DNA of 64,000 nucleotides. Source: Chrysoperla carnea. Taxonomy: Eukaryota; Arthropoda; Insecta; Neuroptera; Chrysopidae. A program made the translations under genes and the position numbers. Below, in pieces: positions 48,401-58,798 of this stretch. Location: contig NC_058337.1 in the NCBI RefSeq assembly GCF_905475395.1, positions 15,984,983 through 16,048,982 of the forward strand, in the 5' to 3' direction. The notes beneath the pieces are model-generated. The model was given only the letters and a program-made list of their open reading frames with translations. It was not told where the DNA came from and searched no databases. How positions within the stretch are numbered: the stretch's first letter is position 1; every line of letters begins with the position of its first letter.

Positions 48401-51400
48401 GTAAGTACATATTTCTATACAGTTACCGGCTCAGCCATGTGATCTAAATCGTCTTTAAAACATTCGGCTACTGACTGGGAACTTGCGGGTTCGAATCCAG
48501 GCAACGGCCGTGTGAGCAATTATAATTAATGGAGTGGTAAAATTGATCACACTGTCGTTACTTGGATAAGAACAAAGCAACCGACTCCACCCACATCATA
48601 ACAATTTAATTGTATATTGGATGTAGTTTAAAATAAAATATATAAAGATTAAAAAAATAATGACGTGGGTGGCCTCTGTTTTAGATAGATATCTGAAAAA
48701 CGGAGGTTAAACCTCATTATTATTATTTCTATACAGTCAGTAATCCATCTTTTAGTCCTTTGACTTCATTGGTGGCCATTATAATGCCTTCAGCTTGGAG
48801 TCCAAAAAGTCAGAGTCCCAAGAGCATACCACCTAGCTCAATTTGTAGAGACTGTAAAGATATTCAAAACCATAAAATCCACGAACAAACATAATATTTC
48901 GATATAAAAAACGGAGGGAAAGTCTGCTATATTCCTCTGCACTCTGTACGCAAAGAAGGCTGATTAATTCGAATAGAAGGCTACTTAAATAAAATCTCTA
49001 TTTTTATAATTCTTGAACATAATATTTGTTGTTTTTGTTTCAGATCCACAACAAACAATTCTCTCACCAAGCTTTCTGGTAATTTTGATGCTTTATGGAA
49101 TATATGTAATAACTTTAATGCCTGAAGTTATCGCATCATTAGTACAAAGTATACAATATTCTGAAAGTGTTTTCAGTAATATACAATTACTTATACGTCG
49201 TTTACAAAGTTTAAATTTTACAGAAAAACAAATAAAAATAGCTGTCTTATATCATAGATATAAATGGGAATTCAACCGTTTTTCATTATTTCAAGCAAAT
49301 AGTATACTACCTGAACAAATGATTAGCGAATTATCATTAGATATGGAATATCCATTCTTTTACCATTCACATTTATTTAGAAATATGGATTTTGCATTTT
49401 TACGCCAAGTTGCGATACTTATTGAACAAATAACATTGCCACCTAAAACAAAATTTATCAGGAAAAATCAAATAAAAGATCAAATGGTATACATTGAAAG
49501 TGGATATTTAGCAATTTTATCGGAGGAAGATTGTGAAACACCAATATTAACACTAACAGCTGGATCATGTTTTGGTGAATCATCTTTAATTTTATCTGTA
49601 CGAAGTTGTGTTACAATTGTATCGTTGGATGTATGCGAAGTACACGTATTAAAACGTGAAAATTTTGTTAAATTAATGGAAAAATTTCCATTTCAATATC
49701 GTTATATTGTAAATAAAATATATTCACGAGTAAACACCATGAAATATGAACATTCACATACTGGTCAGGTAATGGAGACAAATGATAATTCTACGATGCA
49801 AAAGATCCAATAGTTTTATTATCGTTCCCTATGTTTTTAAGGTCTGATAAACTCACAAAAAGATCCTTACCTTATACGGATATACGGTAAAATACGGATG
49901 TCCTCACACTTATCAATAATATTGGTCAAATAAAAACCATGATTTGAATAGAAACAGCATCCACTTAAAACAAGATCGAAGTATCAATATTACTAAAGAA
50001 ATATTATTACAATATGGTAAAGAACACCCTCACACAAGTCAGTAATAATGATCATTTAAAATATACTGAAAAAAAACATTCAATAATATTGACAGCGTAA
50101 AATGCTCATCGTTGTAACTTTCAATATTATTTTTTTAATATACTACTCAGACGATGAAATATATGTTGTTCAAAATCGATATTGGATCCATAATATCGAT
50201 GGCAGTAGCGAAAAGAAACACCTTCGTTTTAAAAATTTTTCGCAAAAAAACACATAAAATTTTATATTTATACGTTTTATAATAAGTAAATAGACGCTCA
50301 AATTGAAGGGTGCAGCATGGGAAGTCCAGCAAGTTCAACAATTGCAAATACATATTGTAATGGAATATACGATGAACAAAATTATTAGTAGCAGGTACCT
50401 ACCAAAACATAAAATAAACGAAATTTTAAATTATTTTATTTAACGCTTTTGGCAATGATATAATAATTCAGTAAAAAAAAAAACAAAATATCTAAATTTT
50501 GCCATATAGCACTGATTTCGATGAAAATTTGGGATTAAGCTTTGTTCACCCTCTAGATCAAAATTTGTATGTTATCTAATGGTGCTTTTGTCCAGAGGGT
50601 GGTAATTATCCTTTCTAACGGGTGGGAAAATATATGTTGAAAATGCTCAGAAAAAAGTATCATTCAAGTATATTTCGAAAAGTCAATACTTTCGGAGTTA
50701 TTAGCGATTGAACTTCGTAATATTTAACGTTAAATAACTGAAAAAGTAAAAGTACTATAAAAAACCTTGAAAATGAAAAAAGAATCAAGTCATTTGCACG
50801 AAAATTAACGGAATTGTAATAAAAAGAAAGTTTCTCCAATCTTTTATTCTGCACAAGAATTGATGAATTTACCACCGGAACTTCAAATCCAATTTACTTT
50901 ATTTAAATACTGACAACATGATCAAAAAGTTATAATTTTTTTTTTTTTTTTGAAAAAAACAAAAAATGACTTTATTGTTAAATATAACTCGAAAAATAAT
51001 AAAGTTACAAAAAACATTTTGAAAGATAAAATATTCTGAGGAAAAAGAACTAAATTTTTCTCCCTAAACTTTTTTTGTAATTTTATAGCGAGAGATCTGT
51101 TAAATATTAACCGTTTGTGACAATATCACAATATCCAACAAAATAACATTTTTGGCATTAAAATCAAGTTTAATTCTTTAAGATTTTTCCATCTAGGCCT
51201 AAGCAGCACAACCAAAAACCCTTAAATAATTCAAGTTTAACCTTTTACCTTTCCACATCTTCTCGAAAATTATTTCTTCTCGTTCGTACTGGGTACCTAT
51301 TTTTTAAGTGCACCACTGTCTCACATATTTAAACTCAGTATCGTTTAAGAAATTTTTCGCCGCAAATAGAGAAATGAACAACTACAAGGATTTTCGTAAC

Positions 51401-54400
51401 TACATAAGGTACCAAACGGACTCATACAAAACCTTTCTATGATATATATTTATTTCTCCGTATACAAATATAAAACGTGAAGTCGTAACTTTTCTCCCCT
51501 TCCACGTTAGATGACGTCCACAAGACATGTTCCTACATACAAGTTGTGTCAAATGGACCTATGTCTACATCTGATCTTTCTCATATGATTCCTGACTATG
51601 CCCGCCTAGATTACTCCAGAAAAAAAGCTAAAAATCGATAAAACTTAATATTTGCTCCGGTTTCACCCTAGATAGGATGGACTACCATAGAACAATTTCG
51701 GCCATTCGAAAAACAGTTTCTTATTTCTGGTGAGATAAAACTGGCATAGTTCATCTTGCGGTCTGACTAAAACTTCCCACTACCATTACGGACGGAAAAT
51801 GCGGTAATGAAGTGATTCACAAATAGACTAGAAGATGATGACTCTAGGAAATGATGAAAAATGTTGTGATAATTCAACATATACCCAAAATTTCCCAGCC
51901 TTGGGCATTCGAGGGGCGCATGCCAATTTTCGCAGAGTCTTTTGTGATGGAAACTTTAATGTTTTACATCGGCATGCATTTTGAAAACACGGAAATGTCC
52001 TATTTGTTTGCTCATTTTTACATAACCCTTTGAACCAATTCGGCCGTTGCACTAGCTTATGTTACAAAGGCAGGCAATATAATATCGCGGAAAACCACTA
52101 AAATTATTTACAAAAAGACCTTATGACGTTTAAGCTGCCAATAACCCCTCTATCTTTCATATTTTAGGGTTATTAATTCTTAAAAAGGCATGCAGTAGAA
52201 AATGGGAGAACGTTTTCTGTCATCATCTCTGGTGTAAAATACTACGCTTGATCGTAGAACCTATGATAGCAAAAAATGTGGGTGTATATTGTGAGTGTTT
52301 CAAAACGCAACAAAAAATTACGCTACAGAACTCTAAAAACACATAGGGAATAATAAATAAAATCGACTAGTGGATTGTTTGCAGCGGCAGACTTTTTTTT
52401 GATATCGTTTTATTCCATTAAGGTATCATGGAATACTGGCGTATTAAAGCGCATTAAACAAAATGTTTTATATTTTATGAACGCTGATCAAACAAAAAGT
52501 TCAACACTATCAATGCATAAAACAATGAATGATCTTAATCGACAAATAAGCACAATAAAAAATTTAGATATGATTGCACTGGGAGATGATACACTGCCTG
52601 AAGCACGTCCTACTTTTTTTATAAAAGAAACATTTCCTTATATATTAAATCCTGCGTGCATATTTTTAGAGTTTTGGGAGAAATTAATTGCAGTCATAGT
52701 AATAATTTCAATTCTATCATTTCGAACAATATCAGATATTCATGAACATGAGTCAGCTTCCTTCTATTTTTTTACAATTCCATTAGAAATAATAATAGTT
52801 AGTTTATTTGGATTTGATATTGTGTTACAATTAATAACAGCCGTACGTACCCCACATGAAATCATTAGTAACTTTTTCAAAATAATATTTTGGAAAGTAT
52901 CATCTGTGGAATTATGGTTTGATTTATTGGCTACAATACCAATGCATTTAATATGCCAATATAGCAAAATCACTTCTAACAATCACAGTCTGTATATTTG
53001 TGGTATAATCATCAATCGAATATTTCAAATACGTCGCCTATTCAAATATATTCATAAAATTGAAGAACAAAGTGTAGATAATTTCTTACAATTTACATTT
53101 ATCAAATATTTATTTGTATTATTTGTTCCAATTTATTTCTATTCCTCCATATTGAAAGTATTATGTACTGAAAGTGTCCATGGGACTTTTAAATGTGACC
53201 ACTCAAGGGATTCCGTAAACTTTTTTATAGCAATTCAAGTAATAACTTTGTCATCTTTGTACGAGTATAAACCAGAAACTATATCAATGATTATATTTTA
53301 TACCATCTTTTCTTTATATGGTCTTGTAATACACATTTACATTTTTACAAATATATGTTCGATGAGCATACTAAATACGAATAAAACTATGCAAACACGT
53401 TATTTGATGACAACTATTATGCAAAATTTAGCGAGCTCAAAATATAAACACACATTAATAAAAAGATTGAGAAAGTTTATGGAAATACAAACACATATTG
53501 ATTATTTTGATTTTATGAATAAAAATATGACAATTTTACAAGCATATAGTAATCAATATACGAATCGTTTAATCTATTTTAAATATAAAAATCTATTTGA
53601 ATCGGCTCGATTATTTAAAGATGCTCAGACAGAGTTACTTAAAGATTTGCTCACTGATATTGATATTGTACTTTTTCCTAAAAATGAAGTTATAATACAT
53701 GCTGGTGCAATTGTATCAAAGTTATATGTAATATTAAGCGGGCAGTGTCGTTTGATTCATTTTCAAAATATCAATGAAATTGATCGCATAAAATATCCTG
53801 GTCAAACATTTGGAAGCCCAGAAATATTTTTTAAAGTACAACTACCATATACAGTTGTAGCAATTACTGATATCCAAGTAATACCAATTACATTAAAAAA
53901 TTTAATGCATGCTTTTATGAAACATCCACTTGAAATGGAATACTTACAGAATGCAATTAAAGATAGTTATAGCCAATGGATTCAATCAACTATATTTGAT
54001 CAAATTAATGATATTGGAATTGATTATAATTTAAAAGTCGATCAATTGATCAATCCTGTTAAGAAAGACGTAATACTAACAAAAAACGAGCAAGTAAATA
54101 ATTCAAAATCGATTAAAAAACATTTAAAAAAACTTTGTTTCATTAATAAAAGACTTTTATTGAAGAAATCAATACCAAGCAAATCAAAATTTTTTATTAT
54201 ATGGGAATGTATGCGTGGTATCATGGTATACTGTACAATCTTAAGAATTGCCATTCCAAAAAATTCAATGAATCCTAGATTTGGTATTTTTAACGATATT
54301 TTTGAGTTTTTAACATTTGTGGATATATATATTCATTTCCATATACCATATTACAATGAAAATGGCGTATTAGTAACTCATACTACTTCTACAGCTAAAT

Positions 54401-56943
54401 ATTATCTTCAACATAATTTTATAATCGATTTCATTGCAGCTATACCACTTCAAAGGTTCCATTTCTATTCATATTGGTTATGGTATAATCGTGCGATACA
54501 ATTGTATCGACCGATTCAAGAATATTTATATTTCATTAACAAAAAATTAAATTTCAATCAAATTTTATCGTTGTTAATGAAATTCTTTCCAATCGTATTT
54601 TTATTTATGCACATTAATGTTGGAATAATTTTGTATCAAGAATGCCATTTCGGTGATGATATACCAAAAATATTTCTCAATATTTCCAAATATGGAATTC
54701 ATTGCAATTATTCTTCGTTCACTGTATATTATAATTTGGAAAATAATACGAAATTTAATGCATATTTGCATGCCATACTTTACGTATTTCAGGCATTTTC
54801 ATTAATCAGTTTAGAAGTATTAACTTTGTTGCATGAAAACATGCATAAAAGTGTTGCTGTCTTAACATTAATTGGGTATTTCTTTTGGTTATACATTTAT
54901 GCAAGAATAATTGCATCACGTTCAGCGCAAAAACGTTCAGCATTATTGTTTTTTGAGAAACTGAAAATGTGTAAACGCTTTCTTTTACATAAACATGTAC
55001 ATCCATCTTTAAGAAAAACAATAATTACGTATGTGAAAGCTACATGGCTTCGAAGACCACAACTAATGTTATTAAATAATTTACCAAATTTTTCAGATAG
55101 TTTAAAACAAGATATGTTTATCTCGTATTACGGTGAGACATTTTTAAATTCATGTGTTTTTTATAAAGCTGGTATACCCTTTTTACGAGAACTAGTAGTT
55201 CAATTAAAATCAGAACTATTTCGAACAGACGGTATAATTACAAAAGTCAATGATGTACATAATAACATATTTATTGTTCATAGTGGAATGGTGAATGTTG
55301 GTGGAGCCGATAAAACCATATTATTAAAATTACCCCCGGGTAGTATTTTTGGTAATATTGATAATGTGACTAATCAACGTATGACATTAACATTTGTTGC
55401 TGATGGTAATGTAGAAATTTTAAAAATTCCTTCGTATCAATTTCATCAATTACTTGAATTATTTCCACATTTCAAAGAGATATTTTTATTACAAATTGCG
55501 ATAAATACAGATTATTTGAAAAATTCAACAAATGTAACTAAGATACCACAAACTCCTCCAAAACCAATCAATACCAAATCAAAATATATCCTTCTTAGAG
55601 AATCAAAATACTATGAATATTGGAAATTATTTACAATAACTCATGGATTTCTTGCATTTACTTCAGATTTATATCATCGTGCTGTATGTGAATTATCTTT
55701 GCCATTTTTGATATGTTTATATTTATTGGATTTAATGTATTTATCAAAAATCATTACATTTCATAGATTATCATATAGAAATGCAGCAGGTCTTTTGATA
55801 ACTAATCCTAAATTAATTGGTGCAAAATATCGAAGAACACGTGAATTTAAAATTGATTTATTAATAATGATACCATTTGATTTTATCTTATTATTCGTGA
55901 CTAATCAATCAATTTTTATTCAATGGATTACATTAAATGTATGTCGTATATTTAAATTATTACGAGTCGTTTATTTATTAATATTCTTCATGAAGACTAA
56001 CGTACTATTAACAAGTCGTTACATTCTTGTATACAGTGTCGTATTATTAATTATAAGTCTGTTACATATACTTATATGTTTTGGAATATTATTAAATTGT
56101 GCATTCTCATTAGTTCAATGGATGAACTTAGAAAATAATTGTCCATTAATAAAACCCTCAGCACAAAGTTTTAATACGTTTTATTTTATGACAAAAGTTA
56201 TATTGCAAATTATGTATTGCTCATTAATAAAAATTGTATCACCAGCACAATATCTACCAATATTATATTTAATATTTTTACTATTAATCAGACATTTTGT
56301 TATCGTATATACAATGACCAAATTATATGCAAACATAGAAGCATCCGCTGTCTTTATGAAACAATTTGAACGAAATATGAAACAAACAATAACATATTGT
56401 AAGAAAAGAAACTTATCAAAATGTTTAATAAATCGTACTAATGATTTTTTTATACAATTATGGCATTATAAATATGGTACAAATACATCAGAATTATTTG
56501 ATACATTACCATATTTTTTAAAAGAAGCTGTCATGAATTCATTATTCTTAAGAAATTTTATGTATAAGAATAAATTATTTGAAAATTGTCATCCAGATTT
56601 TATACGACAATTTATAACAAAAATGAAAATTACTACATACTTTCCAGGAGATTATGTATGTTATCAGGGACAGAAAGACGAAACTATATATTTTCTTTAT
56701 CATGGTGAAGTGTATGTTTATGAAGAAAATTTTTTGGGTACTGAAAAGTTTATTCGAATTTTAGATAAGGGTAGTTTGTTTGGTTTGAAACAAGGATTAT
56801 GTTACATGATTCCACACGAATATAATTATGTTGCTAAAACTAATGTTATTGTTGCACATGTGAAACGAGGTGAATGGAAGCATTTCTTAGATTTTTTTAT
56901 TGCTATTAAATATAATATTTATAGATCTGATGTAGTCAAATAA
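47725..56943 (+). CDS. Four-repeat, single-chain CNG-type ion channel protein (three coding exons)
   Basis: Exons 47725-48400, 49044-49768 and 52423-56943 join in phase (1, then 0) at GT-AG sites (T|GTAAGT, TTTCAG|AT, CAG|GTAATG, ATTAAG|GT) to give 1973 residues. ATG at 47725 follows an in-frame TAA. The chain contains four units, each with six membrane segments, a C-linker and a cyclic-nucleotide-binding fold: about residues 1-460, 531-986, 1051-1501 and 1521-1973. Basic S4-like helices are seen (R137/R142/R145/R148 in repeat 1; RIFQIRRLFK in repeat 2; CRIFKLLRVV in repeat 4; repeat 3 is weak). Nucleotide-pocket FGx motifs are FGE (402), FGS (930), FGN (1443) and FGL (1920). None of the pore loops has a GYG, GFG or GET filter. 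The architecture resembles the CNGK channels of marine animals; ion selectivity and ligand gating cannot be predicted. The alternative is two genes: the middle exon could read on to TAG at 49813, and the last could start at ATG 52477. Confidence 0.8.
48424..48723 (+). mobile_element. tRNA-derived SINE, 300 bp, with 14-bp target duplication
   Basis: The head contains a box-A-like CGGCTCAGCCATGTG and a perfect box B, GGGTTCGAATCC (about 48488-48499), spaced as in tRNA-derived SINEs. A body of unknown origin follows, then a tail (ATT)n. TATTTCTATACAGT occurs exactly at both borders (48410-48423 and 48724-48737), a 14-bp target duplication typical of LINE-type retroposition. The insertion point is only 23 bases into channel intron 1. 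Confidence 0.88.
49044..49768 (+). CDS. Channel exon 2: repeat 1, S6, C-linker and nucleotide-binding fold
   Basis: Residues 226-467. The acceptor TTTGTTTCAG ends at 49043, and the split codon becomes Tyr226 (GLYPQQ). S6 is FLVILMLYGIYVITLMPEVI. The C-linker has YHRYKWEF and the binding fold has GSCFGESSLILSVRSCVTIV, keeping FGE and one Arg of the phosphate cassette. The exon ends CAG|GTAATG; unspliced it would stop 15 codons later. Confidence 0.85.
49769..52422 (+). other. Channel intron 2
   Basis: 2654 bases from CAG|GTAATG to ATTAAG|GT. Apart from the foldback copy at 51840 I see no recognised feature. Short frames at 50147 and 50660 on the minus strand have no family resemblance. If the gene is really two genes, this would be their spacer and should hold a promoter. 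Confidence 0.6.
51840..52245. mobile_element. Copy of the 43320 foldback family
   Basis: It shares CCAAAATTT(T/C)CCA, CGAGGGGCGCATGCCAATT, AAAACACGGAAATGTCC and GGCATGCAGTAGAAAATGG with the GPCR intron copy. Ends AGATGATGACT and GTCATCATCTCT are inverted. It lies in channel intron 2, about 180 bases upstream of the last exon. Confidence 0.7.
52423..56943 (+). CDS. Channel exon 3: repeats 2, 3 and 4 in one 4.5-kb exon
   Basis: Residues 468-1973, ending TAA at 56941-56943. The acceptor is a T-rich tract (52393-52419) and ATTAAG, AG at 52421-52422; the frame is open slightly further upstream. Pore loops: FIAIQVITLSSLYEYKPE (repeat 2, filter about 742-752), FQAFSLISLEVLTLLHE (repeat 3, 1255-1271) and FMTKVILQIMYCSLIKIVSP (repeat 4, 1722-1741). 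Of the binding folds, only repeat 3 keeps Arg and Thr in the phosphate cassette (QRMTLTF); repeats 2 and 4 have PYTVVA and HEYNYV there. The frame is uninterrupted for 1506 codons, so it is under coding constraint. Confidence 0.92.
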   Translation, partial: VSWNTGVLKRIKQNVLYFMNADQTKSSTLSMHKTMNDLNRQISTIKNLDMIALGDDTLPEARPTFFIKETFPYILNPACIFLEFWEKLIAVIVIISILSFRTISDIHEHESASFYFFTIPLEIIIVSLFGFDIVLQLITAVRTPHEIISNFFKIIFWKVSSVELWFDLLATIPMHLICQYSKITSNNHSLYICGIIINRIFQIRRLFKYIHKIEEQSVDNFLQFTFIKYLFVLFVPIYFYSSILKVLCTESVHGTFKCDHSRDSVNFFIAIQVITLSSLYEYKPETISMIIFYTIFSLYGLVIHIYIFTNICSMSILNTNKTMQTRYLMTTIMQNLASSKYKHTLIKRLRKFMEIQTHIDYFDFMNKNMTILQAYSNQYTNRLIYFKYKNLFESARLFKDAQTELLKDLLTDIDIVLFPKNEVIIHAGAIVSKLYVILSGQCRLIHFQNINEIDRIKYPGQTFGSPEIFFKVQLPYTVVAITDIQVIPITLKNLMHAFMKHPLEMEYLQNAIKDSYSQWIQSTIFDQINDIGIDYNLKVDQLINPVKKDVILTKNEQVNNSKSIKKHLKKLCFINKRLLLKKSIPSKSKFFIIWECMRGIMVYCTILRIAIPKNSMNPRFGIFNDIFEFLTFVDIYIHFHIPYYNENGVLVTHTTSTAKYYLQHNFIIDFIAAIPLQRFHFYSYWLWYNRAIQLYRPIQEYLYFINKKLNFNQILSLLMKFFPIVFLFMHINVGIILYQECHFGDDIPKIFLNISKYGIHCNYSSFTVYYNLENNTKFNAYLHAILYVFQAFSLISLEVLTLLHENMHKSVAVLTLIGYFFWLYIYARIIASRSAQKRSALLFFEKLKMCKRFLLHKHVHPSLRKTIITYVKATWLRRPQLMLLNNLPNFSDSLKQDMFISYYGETFLNSCVFYKAGIPFLRELVVQLKSELFRTDGIITKVNDVHNNIFIVHSGMVNVGGADKTILLKLPPGSIFGNIDNVTNQRMTLTFVADGNVEILKIPSYQFHQLLELFPHFKEIFLLQIAINTDYLKNSTNVTKIPQTPPKPINTKSKYILLRESKYYEYWKLFTITHGFLAFTSDLYHRAVCELSLPFLICLYLLDLMYLSKIITFHRLSYRNAAGLLITNPKLIGAKYRRTREFKIDLLIMIPFDFILLFVTNQSIFIQWITLNVCRIFKLLRVVYLLIFFMKTNVLLTSRYILVYSVVLLIISLLHILICFGILLNCAFSLVQWMNLENNCPLIKPSAQSFNTFYFMTKVILQIMYCSLIKIVSPAQYLPILYLIFLLLIRHFVIVYTMTKLYANIEASAVFMKQFERNMKQTITYCKKRNLSKCLINRTNDFFIQLWHYKYGTNTSELFDTLPYFLKEAVMNSLFLRNFMYKNKLFENCHPDFIRQFITKMKITTYFPGDYVCYQGQKDETIYFLYHGEVYVYEENFLGTEKFIRILDKGSLFGLKQGLCYMIPHEYNYVAKTNVIVAHVKRGEWKHFLDFFIAIKYNIYRSDVVK

Positions 56944-57057
56944 TAATAATAAAAATTTTGTTAAATTTATTTTATGACTATTTGAAAAACATTAATATAA
57001 GTGAGAAGCATGAACAATAGATAACAGGACATCGAATTATCACCGAATGCAATGCTA

Positions 57058-57063
57058 AATAAA
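57058..57063 (+). promoter_or_regulatory. Candidate polyadenylation signal of the channel gene
   Basis: AATAAA 115 bases after the stop codon; no stronger candidate is nearer. Confidence 0.4.
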
Positions 57064-57715
57064 TGTCCACGAATTGGTACTATTATTTTTCGTCAGCAGA
57101 CAGCACTGACGGAAATAATGGATGGAATTTAAATGCAGGCACAAAGAAATCCCTTTCACATGTGTGAATCAACTATTGGTCCACACATTATTAATATTAT
57201 GTATCAAATAGTTAACGATCTTTTTAAAAATGACATCCTTGTATTGAATGGTTAGAAAGAACAAAAGAAAAAATTTACTAAAATTATTGTAAATAATATT
57301 TTAACTATGCGTTGACATTTTTTAGCCAAACTCGCAAACATACCAAATTGCTATAGATCGGTCCGACTTCGCACGGAAAAATACGAAATTTTGTCACCTC
57401 CAAGTAAGCATGCGGTTTACTATCGTGTAGGCACACGGTCTTCGATTCATGAAGGATAACTAGAAATATGTAAGGCAACTGTACACATTATTCTCAATGT
57501 TGTAAGGCAACTTCGACAGGTATGTCAACAGCCATATTTAGGGAGATGTTTTTAGGGGAAAATAAATTTAGGAAAATATATATATCGTTCATTCCTTCTT
57601 GTTTGCGGCATATTTACCATTATTTCGTTGATTATTTTATATTATTGTTATTGGAAATAATTAAAATTTTACGTGTGTTTGTTTACTTAAAATATTTTAA
57701 AATATGCAGTATCAT

Positions 57716-57867
57716 CATAGAGATAATAACCTAGAGCCCTAAAGTGGCCGCCAGTATTTACAAAAATTAACGTATAAACGTCTTTCTTTTCTGTTTCTTT
57801 TTAAGCGGTCAAGAATTCACTTATTCCGTTTCTTATGTCTTTACACCTCTAGGTTATTATCTCTATG
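57716..57867. repeat. Inverted repeat, perfect 21-base arms
   Basis: CATAGAGATAATAACCTAGAG (written in two parts: CATAGAGATAA, TAACCTAGAG) at 57716-57736 is exactly mirrored at 57847-57867, with 110 bases between. It is probably a small MITE; flanking duplications were not resolved. Confidence 0.8.
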
Positions 57868-58712
57868 GGTATCACACATTTAACATTTAACGTTATATTT
57901 ACCAGTAATACCAACTTAAAAATTTATTTACTACTAATTACTAGTTCTGGAGTGTAAAGAAAAATTTCTTTGCTACTAATTACTAGTTCTGGAGTTTAAA
58001 GGTAAAGAATTACAATTTCGGTTAAAAAAGTGACCCTAAAATTGCATTAAATTACGGTGGCATTGGGGTTCCAGAGGACCATGTATACATATACTACGCT
58101 CCGCTATACGAGCGCAATTATAGCCCCTTTATTTAATGTTATTTTGTGGCCACTTTTTGAGTTAAATAGCCATAACAAATTGTGTTCCTTTACATCTACA
58201 GTTCTACACTCCATATTACTAGTCAAATTAATTCATATAATTTTGCTTTTCTTAAAAATAGCTATTAGTTTCAACTTATAAATTATAAACACATATTAAA
58301 GGAAAATTATACAATAGATTGAAAAAAAAAATTGCTGATTTGACCAAAGTCGATACTGCTATACTACTTTAAAATGGCAACAATACAACTGAAAAACCTA
58401 AATTAATGGCAAAAAATTAGTTTTTTAAACTTTGACCTTCACCTGCCTACCACTTAACCCGTTAAAAATCGTGTGGAAGTTTAATAATCGAATTATAAGT
58501 ACTAAAAGCTACCTAGATCCAAATTTTCAACTGGCTAATAATTATGTACAAATCATTTGCTGGGACGAATGTACTAATAATCGTTGAAGATAAAAAATAA
58601 ACTAAATATTTTGTATAACAATTTATTTTTTATTTACAAATAATATTTTTTTACCGTCAAGTATCAATTATTTCGTATTAATAATATAAATTAGAAATTA
58701 AGTAACCCAACG

Positions 58713-58798
58713 TCAAAGACCCAAATATCCACACGTCGTAAATGTTATTAACAATGTAATAACAATAAATAAAATAGCTACCCAAATTGGCATCGTTG
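58713..58798 (-). CDS. PREB: PREB exon 5: membrane anchor
   Basis: Acceptor TTTTTTAG; residues 411-437 and TGA at 58715-58713. IWVAILFIVITLLITFTTC is a single membrane helix near the C-terminus, as expected for the ER anchor. Confidence 0.9.

Larger units (their letters stand above)
56944..58712. other. Intergenic region between the convergent channel and PREB genes
   Basis: Non-coding. It contains the inverted repeat at 57716 and a 41-bp-spaced duplicate of CTACTAATTACTAGTTCTGG (57931, 57972). No gene was recognised; a 74-codon frame near 58057 looks like chance. Confidence 0.6.

Noticed and set aside
49769..49813. Stop codon after channel exon 2, implying a separate one-repeat channel gene
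   Set aside because: CAG|GTAATG at 49768 is a strong donor and its phase matches the acceptor at 52423. The tail after it has no family resemblance. I keep the two-gene model only as an alternative.
52375..52422. Start of the last channel exon at a TTG at 52375
   Set aside because: The sequence is a T-rich tract ending in ATTAAG, better read as a splice acceptor; TTG is an unlikely eukaryotic start.
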